Shown here in pieces: positions 16,217 to 24,345 of a stretch of 64,000 nt of DNA (its first letter is position 1; each line of letters opens with the position of its first letter). The translations under genes and the position numbers were made by a program. Under the pieces are notes generated by a model. It made no database searches, was not told the DNA's origin, and was given only the letters and a program-made list of their open reading frames with translations. The DNA is taken from contig NZ_CAIJDP010000090.1 in NCBI RefSeq assembly GCF_903819435.1, forward strand, positions 124,001-188,000, written 5' to 3'. Source of the DNA: Flavobacterium salmonis. Lineage in GTDB: Bacteria; Bacteroidota; Bacteroidia; Flavobacteriales; Flavobacteriaceae.

Positions 16217-17104
16217 ATGAAACCACAGAAATTAATCAACCTGATTGGCAATACTCCGCTAATGGAAACTGTTAATCTGGTCAAAAATAAAAATGTAAAA
16301 CTTTTATTAAAACTCGAAGGCAACAATCCGGGCGGAAGTGTAAAAGACAGGGCCGCTTATAACATGATTGCATCAGCTTTAGAAAGAGGAGATATCAAAA
16401 AAGGCGACAAGTTAATTGAAGCAACAAGTGGGAATACAGGAATTGCACTGGCAATGATTGCGCAATTGTTTCAGGTAGAAATAGAATTGGTTTTACCTGA
16501 AGATTCTACAAAAGAGCGCACACAAACGATGCGTGCTTATGGCGCAACAGTAATTTTAACACCTGCAAGTGAAGGAATTATAGGTTCACGTGATTACGCT
16601 GACAAAAAAGTAGCCGAAGGCGGTTACGTAATGCTAAATCAGTTTGCGAATGATGACAACTGGAAAGCACATTATAAAACCACCGGTCCTGAAATATGGG
16701 AAGACACCGAAGGAACTGTAACCCATTTTGTATCGGCCATGGGAACAACCGGAACTATTATCGGCACATCATCTTATCTTAAAGAAAAAAATTTAAATAT
16801 TCAGATCATAGGTGCTCAGCCTAGCGACGGATCTCAGATTCCCGGAATCCGTAAATGGCCGCAGGAATATTTACCGAAAATTTTTGATGCTTCAAAAGTA
16901 GATACCGTTGTGGATGTAAGTGAAGAAGAAGCGAGAGAAATGACGAAAAGATTAGCACTTGAAGAAGGTATTTTTGCCGGAATGAGCAGTGGAGGCTCTG
17001 TAGCAGTAGCCCTGAAAATAGCAGAACAGTTAGAAACTGGCGTTATTGTAGCCATTATCTGCGATCGTGGTGATCGTTATTTATCTTCTGATTTATTTGA
17101 TTAA
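16217..17104 (+). CDS. cysM: Cysteine synthase (O-acetylserine sulfhydrylase, CysM type)
   Basis: 295 aa PLP enzyme that joins O-acetylserine with sulfide or thiosulfate to make cysteine. IGNTPL (10-15), NNPGGSVKDRAA with the PLP Lys at 43, SGNTGIALA (about 70-78) and MGTTGTI (phosphate cradle) are intact. The short length and NPGGSVKDR (not NPxxSVKDR with the CysK-type tail) favour CysM. Operon with cysE, 1-bp spacing. The product can feed the cysteine desulfurase at 11114 (inference). A repeat-rich spacer follows. Confidence 0.93.
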   Translation: MKPQKLINLIGNTPLMETVNLVKNKNVKLLLKLEGNNPGGSVKDRAAYNMIASALERGDIKKGDKLIEATSGNTGIALAMIAQLFQVEIELVLPEDSTKERTQTMRAYGATVILTPASEGIIGSRDYADKKVAEGGYVMLNQFANDDNWKAHYKTTGPEIWEDTEGTVTHFVSAMGTTGTIIGTSSYLKEKNLNIQIIGAQPSDGSQIPGIRKWPQEYLPKIFDASKVDTVVDVSEEEAREMTKRLALEEGIFAGMSSGGSVAVALKIAEQLETGVIVAIICDRGDRYLSSDLFD

Positions 17105-17116
17105 AAAATAAAGACC

Positions 17117-17204
17117 CTAAGGTTCTGAGTTCCTAAGATTCTAAGTTTTTTTTACTTAGCTTGAAAAATCTTAGCACCTCAGAACCTTAGCAACTTAGAA
17201 CCTT
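17117..17204. repeat. Inverted cluster of 16-bp repeat units
   Basis: Units like CCTAAGGTTCTGAGTT and CCTAAGATTCTAAGTT are repeated in tandem at 17116-17146 and appear inverted at 17170-17204 (CTTAGCACCTCAGAA, CCTTAGCAACTTAGAA). Arms 17117-17137 and 17170-17190 pair over 21 bp with three mismatches, around a T-rich loop. It may act as the cysM terminator (TTTTTTTT in the loop). Similar word-repeats occur between genes at 24262-24300. Confidence 0.7.
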
Positions 17205-17216
17205 AAAAGAAAAAAA

Positions 17217-18203
17217 ATGAACTACCGTAAATTAGGCAAAACCAATTTTAATATATCCGAAATATCACTTGGCACCTGGCAGGTTGGAGGAAAATGGGGA
17301 TCTGCTTTTGACAACAAAACTGCAGACGAACTTTTAAATACAGCAATTGATAATGGTGTTAACTTTATTGACACAGCAGATGTTTATGAAAATGGTTTAA
17401 GCGAAACCGCTGTTGGAAGAGTTGTTCGTTCGAGATCTGAACGAATTTATGTAGCTACAAAATGTGGACGCCATATTAATCCGCATGTTAATGAAGGATA
17501 CCAGCCCAAAGTACTTCAAAAATACGTTGAAGATAGCTTAAAAAGATTGGGACTTGAAGCACTTGATTTAATTCAACTGCACTGTCCTCCCACTGAAGTT
17601 TTTTACAGACCTGAGATTTTTGAACTGTTTGATCGTCTGAAAGAACAGGGCAAAATTTTAAACCTTGGCGTTAGCGTTGAAAAAGTCGAAGAAGCCTTAA
17701 AAGCAATAGAATATTCGAATGTTACGACAGTTCAGATTATTTTCAATTTGTTTCGTCAGCGTCCTTCACAACTGTTCTTTTCTGAAGCCAGAAAAAAAGA
17801 TATCGGTATCATTGCCAGAGTTCCTTTGGCAAGCGGACTTTTAACAGGTAAATTCGATGCAAAAACAACCTTTGATCCACAAGACCACAGAAACTTCAAC
17901 AGAAATGGAGATGCATTTGATAAAGGAGAAACTTTCTCGGGAATTGATTATGAATTAGGTCTTAAAGCCGTTGAGGAATTAAAAGCATTATTTCCGGAAA
18001 CTACAAATTTGGCTCCATATGCTTTGCAATGGATTTTAAGTTTTAAAGACATCAGTTGTATTATTCCGGGTGCTTCAAAAGAAAGTCATGTATTATCTAA
18101 TCTATCTGTTTATAATTTACCTAAATTATCCTCAGAAAAAATTGAAGCAATGAATAAAATTTACGAAGAATATATAAAACCTTCTGTGCATCATCTCTGG
18201 TAA
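17217..18203 (+). CDS. Aldo/keto reductase
   Basis: 328 aa NADPH-dependent oxidoreductase of the AKR superfamily with a TIM barrel. MNYRKLGKTNFNISEISLGTWQVGG is the usual start. DTADVYENGLSE (about 52-63) supplies catalytic Asp and Tyr, ATKCGRH the Lys, and LIQLHCPP (about 118) the His. IIPGASKESHV near residue 283 is the NADP-binding loop. Closest in style to the YghZ/PdxI-like general reductases; physiological carbonyl unknown. Monocistronic, starting right after the repeat cluster. Confidence 0.88.
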   Translation: MNYRKLGKTNFNISEISLGTWQVGGKWGSAFDNKTADELLNTAIDNGVNFIDTADVYENGLSETAVGRVVRSRSERIYVATKCGRHINPHVNEGYQPKVLQKYVEDSLKRLGLEALDLIQLHCPPTEVFYRPEIFELFDRLKEQGKILNLGVSVEKVEEALKAIEYSNVTTVQIIFNLFRQRPSQLFFSEARKKDIGIIARVPLASGLLTGKFDAKTTFDPQDHRNFNRNGDAFDKGETFSGIDYELGLKAVEELKALFPETTNLAPYALQWILSFKDISCIIPGASKESHVLSNLSVYNLPKLSSEKIEAMNKIYEEYIKPSVHHLW

Positions 18204-18232
18204 TTCATTTTTTAAGACACAGTGACATTGGG

Positions 18233-18282
18233 ATACAGAAGTTTCTAAGATTTTGAAAGCAAAATCTTAGAAACTTCTGTAT
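18233..18282. repeat. Perfect 23-bp hairpin, AAAG loop
   Basis: 18233-18255 pairs with 18260-18282 without a mismatch (ATACAGAAGTTTCTAAG... and complement). No T-run follows on either side. It lies 30 bp after the aldo/keto reductase stop. It could stabilise the 3' end or be a fold-back mobile-element remnant. Confidence 0.85.
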
Positions 18283-18345
18283 GATTGCGCAACCCTTTAG
18301 TAATCAACCCATCTTATCAATAAAATTAACCTAAACTCATTAACC

Positions 18346-18780
18346 ATGAAAAAATTAAGTTTTATTGCATTTATCATCTTCTTTATAACTGTCTCCTGTA
18401 GCAATGACGAAGAATCACAAAATGAAGATTCTCAAAAATTAGAAGTAATGCACAACGAGATTGTTGCTCTTTCATTGTCTACTTCTCAAGCCTGCACAAA
18501 TCCTGAAGAGTGAGATTTTACAAGAATTAACACAAGTGCTTGTAGCGGGGTAAATGCTCACATAATATATTCTAAAAAAATAGATAAGACTAAATTCCTT
18601 GCAAAAGTAAAGGAGTACCTAAAAGCTCAGGCTGCCTATAATGAAAAATGGAACATAATTGGGACCTGCGACCTCATGCTGCCGCCTTCGGGAATAGAAT
18701 GTGCAGAAGGGAAACCTAAATTTGTTTATTCAATCCAAATAAGTAAACTTTACAAAATTCTAAGGTATTATGTAATTTGA
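18346..18780 (+). pseudogene. Lipoprotein gene broken by an in-frame TGA
   Basis: Reading from the ATG at 18346 gives a lipoprotein signal (MKKLSFIAFIIFFITVSC, Cys 18) and 55 codons ending ACTNPEE, then TGA at 18511-18513. The same frame continues for 88 more codons (DFTRINTSACSGVNAHIIYS, LKAQAAYNEKWNIIGTC, KPKFVYSIQISKLYKI) to TGA at 18778-18780. Downstream Cys residues and the composition look coding. I recall flavobacterial lipoproteins with a PEEW-type motif at this place, so a TGG (Trp) to TGA change is the simplest explanation. The truncated 55-aa product might still be secreted. A sequencing error cannot be excluded. Confidence 0.75.
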
Positions 18781-18839
18781 TTTTTAAATTTAAAAAAACA
18801 TAGTACCTTACAACCTTATTTTCCGGAAACTTCCTAAAA

Positions 18840-19280
18840 ATGTTACAAAAATCAAATTTTAAAGAATGGTTCAATCGATATAAATATGCAGAATTAGCAA
18901 GTACAAGTGCTGCTCTTACTACGTCGCTTTTTAGTAAAATTTACAATGGGTTAACTACAGCTTATTTGATTACGGCTGCAGAATACCTGGCTTTTTATAG
19001 TGTGATTCTGTTTTCTTCATATAAAAAACTAGCAAAGCAGAACACACTTTTAGGCAAAAAAACTTCTTTTTCGGAAATTCTTAATCTCCTAAAAAACTTA
19101 ATTTTAGAGTTTGGTTACCCAGCAATTTTAGATTTTTTGATAATTCGTCCCTTTTGTATGTATTGGATGCCAATACTTTGTGGGAATTACTTTTTCGGGA
19201 TTATTTTTGGAAAAATTTCTGCAGACCTATGTTTCTATTGTTTCACCATCATAAATTATGAATTAATCAAAAGAAAATAG
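18840..19280 (+). CDS. Hypothetical membrane protein
   Basis: 146 aa with about four hydrophobic segments (roughly 18-38, 42-60, 88-110 and 112-138). Short basic loops (YKKLAKQ, end KRK) suit an inner-membrane protein. No motif recognised. Its stop codon abuts the stop of the convergent histidine-kinase gene, with no spacer or terminator. An unknown small membrane gene beside a sensor kinase. Confidence 0.6.
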   Translation: MLQKSNFKEWFNRYKYAELASTSAALTTSLFSKIYNGLTTAYLITAAEYLAFYSVILFSSYKKLAKQNTLLGKKTSFSEILNLLKNLILEFGYPAILDFLIIRPFCMYWMPILCGNYFFGIIFGKISADLCFYCFTIINYELIKRK

Positions 19281-20333
19281 TTAACAGCTTTCAAATACAA
19301 TTTTAAATTCTGCGCCTTTATTTTTTCCTTCACTTGAAGCTGTTAATTGGCCTTTACTTCTTTCGATGATTTTTTTACACAAATACAAACCAATTCCGGT
19401 TGAAGATTCATTAGCTGTTCCTAATCGGCCCATTTTAGTGAATTTTTTAAACAATTCATCTATTTGAAGGTCATTGAAACCAATACCTGTATCAGAAACT
19501 GTTATAATCAGACTATCATTTTCAGTAAAAATCCTAAGTTTAATTTCACTGTCAAAATAAGAGAACTTAACCGCGTTACTAATTAAGTTAACTAAAACCT
19601 GTATTAACAATCCTTCATCTATTTTAAGTTTTGCTTCTTCTTTTTCGATACTTACATTAAGGCTTATATTTTTATCAATAAGCCGCTGATCCACTTGCTC
19701 GTTGATAAAAGCCAATATATTTGGAAATATAATTATTCTGGTTTCCTGATTTATTTTTACAACCTGATCCTGCTCTTTCAATAATTTAATAAAATTTTCA
19801 ATATATCGAAACTGCAAATCGGTTGATTCGCAGATTAAATTAGCCAAATCCTTAATAGAATCAGATGGCTTTTCATCTAAAATAAGCTTTGCCAGACCCT
19901 GAGGATTTCCTGCAAAATTTTTCAAATCGTGCGAGAGCATATAAATTAAATCCTGCTTTTCATTAATAAAAGTTTCAGATTCGAAAATAGATTCCTGAAT
20001 ATTACTCATTAACAAACCAGCTTCATCATTATATTCTGTTGGCAAAACAGATAATTTTCTTTCGTTTCTATAATCGTCTAATGCTTTTGAAGCTATGGCA
20101 ATTGGTTTGATCAATTGATTTAAAACCAAGAGTGTAATAGCTGTTGCCAGCAAAGTCATGATTAAGGAAAATACTAAAACAGATGTGGGTGAAATCGAAG
20201 TGTTAAAATAAAGAACAAAAAACAAAATCCCGATTAAAGGAATATGAATACCTATAAAAGCAACAAACAGAAATTTGAATGCATAACTTTTTTTAAAAAA
20301 ATTAATTTTCGAAAGATTATGATACAGCTTCAT
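19281..20333 (-). CDS. Membrane sensor histidine kinase
   Basis: 350 aa. Two membrane segments (about 20-43 and 50-71) are separated by only a few residues, so there is almost no periplasmic sensor domain; the signal is probably membrane-borne or internal. A HAMP-like linker (72-125) precedes the H-box SHDLKN (His 135), N-box NLISNAVKFS (Asn 253), G1 DTGIGF (281-286) and G2 STGIGLYLCKK (311-321). It autophosphorylates on His 135. No response regulator is adjacent, so it is an orphan; the nearest lone receiver is at 60970, far away. A -7 box (TAACTTTG, 20404-20397) overlaps a palindrome. Confidence 0.9.
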   Translation of the reverse strand: MKLYHNLSKINFFKKSYAFKFLFVAFIGIHIPLIGILFFVLYFNTSISPTSVLVFSLIMTLLATAITLLVLNQLIKPIAIASKALDDYRNERKLSVLPTEYNDEAGLLMSNIQESIFESETFINEKQDLIYMLSHDLKNFAGNPQGLAKLILDEKPSDSIKDLANLICESTDLQFRYIENFIKLLKEQDQVVKINQETRIIIFPNILAFINEQVDQRLIDKNISLNVSIEKEEAKLKIDEGLLIQVLVNLISNAVKFSYFDSEIKLRIFTENDSLIITVSDTGIGFNDLQIDELFKKFTKMGRLGTANESSTGIGLYLCKKIIERSKGQLTASSEGKNKGAEFKIVFESC

Positions 20334-20396
20334 AAAAGTAACAATAACTTAGATTATAAATGGGGCTATCGAAGTATTTGACAGAACAAAGTTAGC

Positions 20397-20418
20397 TTTT
20401 AAAGCTAATTAAAAGATG
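20397..20418 (-). promoter_or_regulatory. Candidate -7 box overlapping a 17-nt palindrome, histidine kinase promoter
   Basis: On the minus strand TAACTTTG (20404-20397) matches the -7 consensus. The palindrome TTAGCTTT-T-AAAGCTAA at 20402-20418 overlaps its upstream edge, a typical place for a repressor operator. No good -33 box is present. Confidence 0.35.
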
Positions 20419-20490
20419 TAAAATATAGAATTTGATAAAATATTTTAAAAATTAAATTTATAAAAGTTTACAAACCCTTATTTTTGCGCT

Positions 20491-21903
20491 ATGGGAAGAA
20501 AAAATACAGACAAAGTCGTCTTTCATCAAATACAAGTTCTTGATGCAGGCGCAAAAGGTGTATCAGTTGCAAAAGCTCCTGACGGAAAAGTAATCTTTAT
20601 TCCGAATGTAGTTCCGGGCGATGTAGTGGATGTGCAGACTTTTAAAAAACGTAAAGCTTATTACGAAGGAAAGGCCGTTAAATTTCACGAATTATCAGAG
20701 CACCGTATAGATCCAATTTGTGAACATTTTGGTGTTTGTGGCGGATGTAAATGGCAAAACATGAAATATAGCCAGCAACTTTATTACAAACAAAATGAAG
20801 TAAAAAACCATCTGCAAAGAATTGGTAAAATTGACTTACCTGAATTTGAAGACATTCTGGGTTCTGAAAAGCAATTTTTCTACAGAAATAAAATGGAATT
20901 TTCATTTTCAAACAGCCGTTGGTTAACTGAAAAAGAAATTGAAAGCACTGAAGATTTAGGAAACAGAAATGCATTAGGTTTTCATATTCCAAAAATGTGG
21001 GACAAAATACTGGATATTAATAAATGTCATTTACAGGAAGATCCTTCAAATGCAATTCGTAATGAAATTAGAGCTTTTGCAAACGAAAATAATTTAGCTT
21101 TCTTTAATCCCAGAGAACATTCGGGTTTATTAAGAACGTTTATGATTCGTACAGCTTCAACAGGTGAAATTATGGTTTTGATTCAGTTTTTCGAAAATGA
21201 CAAAGCCAGTCGTGAATTGCTTCTAGATCATCTTTACGCTAAATTTCCACAAATTACATCATTGCAGTATGTAGTTAATTCAAAAGCAAATGATACTATT
21301 TACGATCAAAACATTAAGCTATATAAAGGGAGAGATTATATTCTGGAAGAAATGGAAGGCTTAAAATTTAGTATTAATGCCAAATCATTTTACCAGACCA
21401 ACTCTGATCAGGCATATGAATTATACAAAATAACACGTGATTTTGCAGGGCTTTCAGGTAATGAAACCGTTTATGATTTATATACCGGAACCGGAACTAT
21501 TGCACAATTCGTTTCTAAAAAAGCTAAAAAAGTAATTGGTGTAGAAAGTGTGCCGGAAGCAATTTTAGACGCTAAAGCTAATGCTGAACGCAATAATATT
21601 ACGAATTGTGAGTTTTTTGTTGGGGACATGAAAGTTGTTTTTAACGAAGCCTTTATTGCACAGCACGGCAAGCCTGATGTTATTATTACCGATCCGCCAA
21701 GAGATGGAATGCATAAGGACGTTATTGATCAAATTTTGAAAATTGCTCCTGAAAAAGTAGTTTATGTAAGCTGTAACTCAGCAACACAAGCAAGAGATTT
21801 GGCTTTAATGGATGAAAAATATAAAGTTACCCGTGTTCGCCCCGTTGATATGTTTCCACAAACGCATCATGTTGAAAATGTTGTACTTTTAGAACTTAGA
21901 TAA
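20491..21903 (+). CDS. rlmD: 23S rRNA (uracil-C5) methyltransferase, RlmD/TrmA family
   Basis: 470 aa SAM-dependent RNA m5U methyltransferase. TRAM RNA-binding domain at 8-65; [4Fe-4S] cysteines in CEHFGVCGGC (C77, C83, C86); SAM-binding VYDLYTGTGTIAQF; the DPPRDG motif; and YVSCNSATQARDL with the nucleophile Cys 428. The Fe-S cluster form methylates U1939 (RlmD) or U747 in 23S rRNA; which one cannot be decided here. A perfect -7 box (TATTTTTG, 20479-20486) ends only 4 bp before the ATG, so the message may be leaderless. The following lipoprotein begins 11 bp after its stop. Confidence 0.9.
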   Translation: MGRKNTDKVVFHQIQVLDAGAKGVSVAKAPDGKVIFIPNVVPGDVVDVQTFKKRKAYYEGKAVKFHELSEHRIDPICEHFGVCGGCKWQNMKYSQQLYYKQNEVKNHLQRIGKIDLPEFEDILGSEKQFFYRNKMEFSFSNSRWLTEKEIESTEDLGNRNALGFHIPKMWDKILDINKCHLQEDPSNAIRNEIRAFANENNLAFFNPREHSGLLRTFMIRTASTGEIMVLIQFFENDKASRELLLDHLYAKFPQITSLQYVVNSKANDTIYDQNIKLYKGRDYILEEMEGLKFSINAKSFYQTNSDQAYELYKITRDFAGLSGNETVYDLYTGTGTIAQFVSKKAKKVIGVESVPEAILDAKANAERNNITNCEFFVGDMKVVFNEAFIAQHGKPDVIITDPPRDGMHKDVIDQILKIAPEKVVYVSCNSATQARDLALMDEKYKVTRVRPVDMFPQTHHVENVVLLELR

Positions 21904-21914
21904 TACAATTATAA

Positions 21915-22451
21915 ATGAAAAAAATTCTGTATTTTTTATTAATCTTTACTTTTGGATTATCAAGCTGCGAGAAAGATGATATTTGTGATGCCAATACACC
22001 AACAACTCCCAGACTAATCATTTCTTTTTACGATATTACAACTCCTTCAGTAAAGAAAAGTGTAACACTTTTAAAAGTAATGGGCAAGGGTGAAGATGAA
22101 GGTATTATCTTTAACGAAAGTGGAACTGAGATAACGAAATACCTCACAAGCGGTGACTCAATTGCTATACCGTTAAAAACAAATGAAGATGCCACCACTT
22201 TTTCCTTTATTTTAAATTCAGACGAATCTAATCCCGGACTGGCTAATACTGATGAGATAACGTTTAATTATACCAGACAAAATGTATATGTTTCCAGAGC
22301 CTGTGGCTTTAAAACAATTTACAGATTAGACACACAAACTCCGTTTGTAAGAACTGATTCTGGTAATGATGGTATTTGGATGCAGGATGTTCGAGTATTT
22401 AATCCTAACATTGAATTTGAAAATGAAACACATGTCAAAGTATTTTTTTAG
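21915..22451 (+). CDS. Hypothetical lipoprotein (DUF6452-like)
   Basis: 178 aa. Lipoprotein signal with LSSC (Cys 18), then EKDDICDANTPTTPRLIISFYD, a block typical of a small Bacteroidota-specific lipoprotein family that I recall as DUF6452. SRACGFKTIYRL near residue 127 gives further Cys. It is 11 bp after rlmD and overlaps the next gene by 20-29 bp, so the three are likely one operon. Envelope location; function unknown. Confidence 0.75.
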   Translation: MKKILYFLLIFTFGLSSCEKDDICDANTPTTPRLIISFYDITTPSVKKSVTLLKVMGKGEDEGIIFNESGTEITKYLTSGDSIAIPLKTNEDATTFSFILNSDESNPGLANTDEITFNYTRQNVYVSRACGFKTIYRLDTQTPFVRTDSGNDGIWMQDVRVFNPNIEFENETHVKVFF

Positions 22452-23238
22452 TATCTGTTTATTGTTTACAGTGTTTTTTGTTCAGTCACAGGAAACACCT
22501 GCGGATACAATAAAAAAAGAAATCAATCAGGAAAAACCAAAATCCAAAACACCTAAGGTTGCTACAAAATCTATAGCTGACAGCATTCCTGTAAAAAAAG
22601 ATCGTTATGGTTTACGTGTGGGTGTAGATTTATACAAACTAACCCGTGGTTTTTATGATAAGGATTATAAGGGAGTAGAATTTGTGGGTGATTTTCGCCT
22701 TACCAAAAAATATTACATAGCAGCTGAACTTGGTATAGAGGATAAAACCACTGATGATGACAGACTGAATTCAACAGCAACCGGAACTTACTTAAAAGGA
22801 GGTTTCGACTACAATTTATACAATAACTGGCTGGACATGGAAAACCTTATAACGATAGGTTTGCGTGGAGGTTTTAGTACTTTTAGCCAGCAGTTAAACA
22901 GTTACAAAATTTACAATTCAGATCAATATTGGGGACAAATCCCACCCATTACTGATGGCACAAAATATACTGGTTTAACTGCCGCATGGGCGGAAGTTGC
23001 CCTTGGAATGAAAGCTAAAGTTTTTAATAATGTATTCGTAGGATTTGGTTTTCAGTTAAAAATGCTTTTAGCCAATAAAGAACCTGGTAATTTTGAGAAC
23101 CTTTATATTCCGGGTTTTAACAGAACCTATGATGGAAATTTTGGAGTAGGGTTTAATTATACGGTTTCTTATTTTATTCCTCTTTATAAAAAGAAAGTAA
23201 CAATTCCGGAAATAGAAAAAAAAGCTTCTAAAAAATAA
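22423..23238 (+). CDS. Outer-membrane beta-barrel-like protein (DUF6048-like)
   Basis: 271 aa from the ATG at 22423; 268 aa if the ATG at 22432 is used. An open frame extends to 22366 but lacks a signal sequence, while KYFFSICLLFTVFFVQSQ is a clear Sec signal ending in a Bacteroidota-style SQ. After a Lys/Pro linker come alternating strands (YGLRVGVDLYKLTRGF, GVEFVGDFRL, AAELGIED) and a YTVSYFIPLY end, as expected for a small outer-membrane barrel. Overlaps the upstream lipoprotein, so the pair is probably produced together and may interact. Function unknown. Confidence 0.75.
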   Translation: MKHMSKYFFSICLLFTVFFVQSQETPADTIKKEINQEKPKSKTPKVATKSIADSIPVKKDRYGLRVGVDLYKLTRGFYDKDYKGVEFVGDFRLTKKYYIAAELGIEDKTTDDDRLNSTATGTYLKGGFDYNLYNNWLDMENLITIGLRGGFSTFSQQLNSYKIYNSDQYWGQIPPITDGTKYTGLTAAWAEVALGMKAKVFNNVFVGFGFQLKMLLANKEPGNFENLYIPGFNRTYDGNFGVGFNYTVSYFIPLYKKKVTIPEIEKKASKK

Positions 23239-23251
23239 TGTCTTTTAAACA

Positions 23252-23297
23252 AAAAAGCCCCAAATTCACTAATCAAATAATGAATTTGGGGCTTTTT
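23252..23297. terminator. Bidirectional terminator between convergent genes
   Basis: 17-bp perfect stem (23252-23268 with 23281-23297, core AGCCCCAAATTCA) with 12-nt loop, with A-run and T-run on the two sides. It serves both the barrel gene (plus) and the racemase (minus). Confidence 0.9.
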
Positions 23298-23308
23298 AAA
23301 AATTATAT

Positions 23309-24001
23309 TTAAGACAATTGAAAATCTATTGCCGCATTTGAATGTATCAAAGCTGTATCAAAAACCGACACAGAAAGATCCTCGGGTTTAATCACAAGCG
23401 GAATTTCCGTACAGCCCAAAATAATACCTTCTGCTCCTTCTTTTATTAATTGATTTGCTATTTCCAGATAACGTTTTTTCGTTTCCGAAGTAACAATTCC
23501 TCTTCCTAAATCTTCGAAAATTGTAGTGTGAATAAAATCCCTTTCTTCCTGACTTTTCGGGATTATTACCTCAATTCCTTTCATGTCAAGCTTATCTTTA
23601 AAAAAATCCAGTTCCATTGTAAACTTAGTCCCTAATAAACCTACTTTTTTAATTTCTTGTTTCTGGATTTCAACAGCAGTTACAGTTGCAATATGAATAA
23701 TTGGTAAATCAATCGCTTCCTCGAGTCGGTCAGCAATAAAATGCATCGTATTTGCACACAGAAGAATTGCTTCAGCTCCACCTGATTTTAAAAATTCGCA
23801 GGCTTTTAAAAGCATTTCAAAAGTAGAATCCCAATCATTAGCATCATTATTCTTTTTTATTTCGGCATAATTGAACGAATAAATCAAACACTCTGAAAAG
23901 TTAAGCCCTCCCATTTTTTTATTTATCCCTTCATTTATAAGTTTGTAATAATCTGCTGTCGAAACCCAGCTAATGCCACCTATAAGTCCAATTATCTTCA
24001 T
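23309..24001 (-). CDS. Aspartate/glutamate racemase family protein
   Basis: 230 aa. Two-domain alpha/beta enzyme with paired catalytic cysteines: LLCANTMH (Cys 82) and IILGCTEIPL (Cys 197). IGLIGGISWVSTADYY is the common start. The family is cofactor-independent amino-acid racemases (RacX/YgeA, broad specificity) and includes aspartate racemases. D-amino acids for peptidoglycan or signalling are possible products. It follows a small membrane protein gene by 16 bp on the same strand. Confidence 0.88.
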   Translation of the reverse strand: MKIIGLIGGISWVSTADYYKLINEGINKKMGGLNFSECLIYSFNYAEIKKNNDANDWDSTFEMLLKACEFLKSGGAEAILLCANTMHFIADRLEEAIDLPIIHIATVTAVEIQKQEIKKVGLLGTKFTMELDFFKDKLDMKGIEVIIPKSQEERDFIHTTIFEDLGRGIVTSETKKRYLEIANQLIKEGAEGIILGCTEIPLVIKPEDLSVSVFDTALIHSNAAIDFQLS

Positions 24002-24017
24002 AAAAATGATTTTTCAA

Positions 24018-24254
24018 CTATCCAATCTCTTTAATTCCTTTTATAAAAATCCATTTTACAAAAAGTTTTTCACCATCTTTAGTGTTCACTGCTTTAAATT
24101 GTGGAGCAATTAAAGTTGCCACAATAAAAGCTGTCAGTGGAATCCAGATTCCGGCTAATCCACTGTATTCTGCAATGATAAATCTTCCTAAAATAAATAA
24201 AATTGCGAAACATCCTAATTGATATAGAAATGCCCTTACTTGTAGTTTTGTCAT
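24018..24254 (-). CDS. Small two-pass membrane protein
   Basis: 78 aa with segments at about 8-27 and 31-50 (AFLYQLGCFAILFILGRF; WIPLTAFIVATLIAPQF) and a cytoplasmic tail ending KWIFIKGIKEIG. Conserved-looking small protein without a family I recognise. It is upstream of and co-directional with the racemase gene. The region before it (24255-24345) is repeat-rich. Confidence 0.6.
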   Translation of the reverse strand: MTKLQVRAFLYQLGCFAILFILGRFIIAEYSGLAGIWIPLTAFIVATLIAPQFKAVNTKDGEKLFVKWIFIKGIKEIG

Positions 24255-24261
24255 TTTTTTC

Positions 24262-24312
24262 TTTTTTAAGGTTCAGAGTCACAAAAGACTCAAAGTTACA
24301 AAGTTTTTTGTC
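24262..24312. repeat. Short word-repeat spacer
   Basis: AAGGTTCAGAGTCACAAA, GACTCAAAGTTACAAAG and related words repeat with a 16-18-bp period. Same style as 17117-17204. No coding or promoter signal seen. Confidence 0.5.
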
Positions 24313-24345
24313 TGTCGATCTTTAAAACTTTTAGCTCTTTTGTTA

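Noticed and set aside
17105..17216. CRISPR-like array
   Set aside because: Units are 16 bp, partly inverted, with no unique spacers of constant length and no cas gene.
18511..18513. Selenocysteine or recoded TGA in the lipoprotein gene
   Set aside because: No SECIS-like hairpin right after the TGA, no selenium genes seen, and a Trp codon change is simpler.
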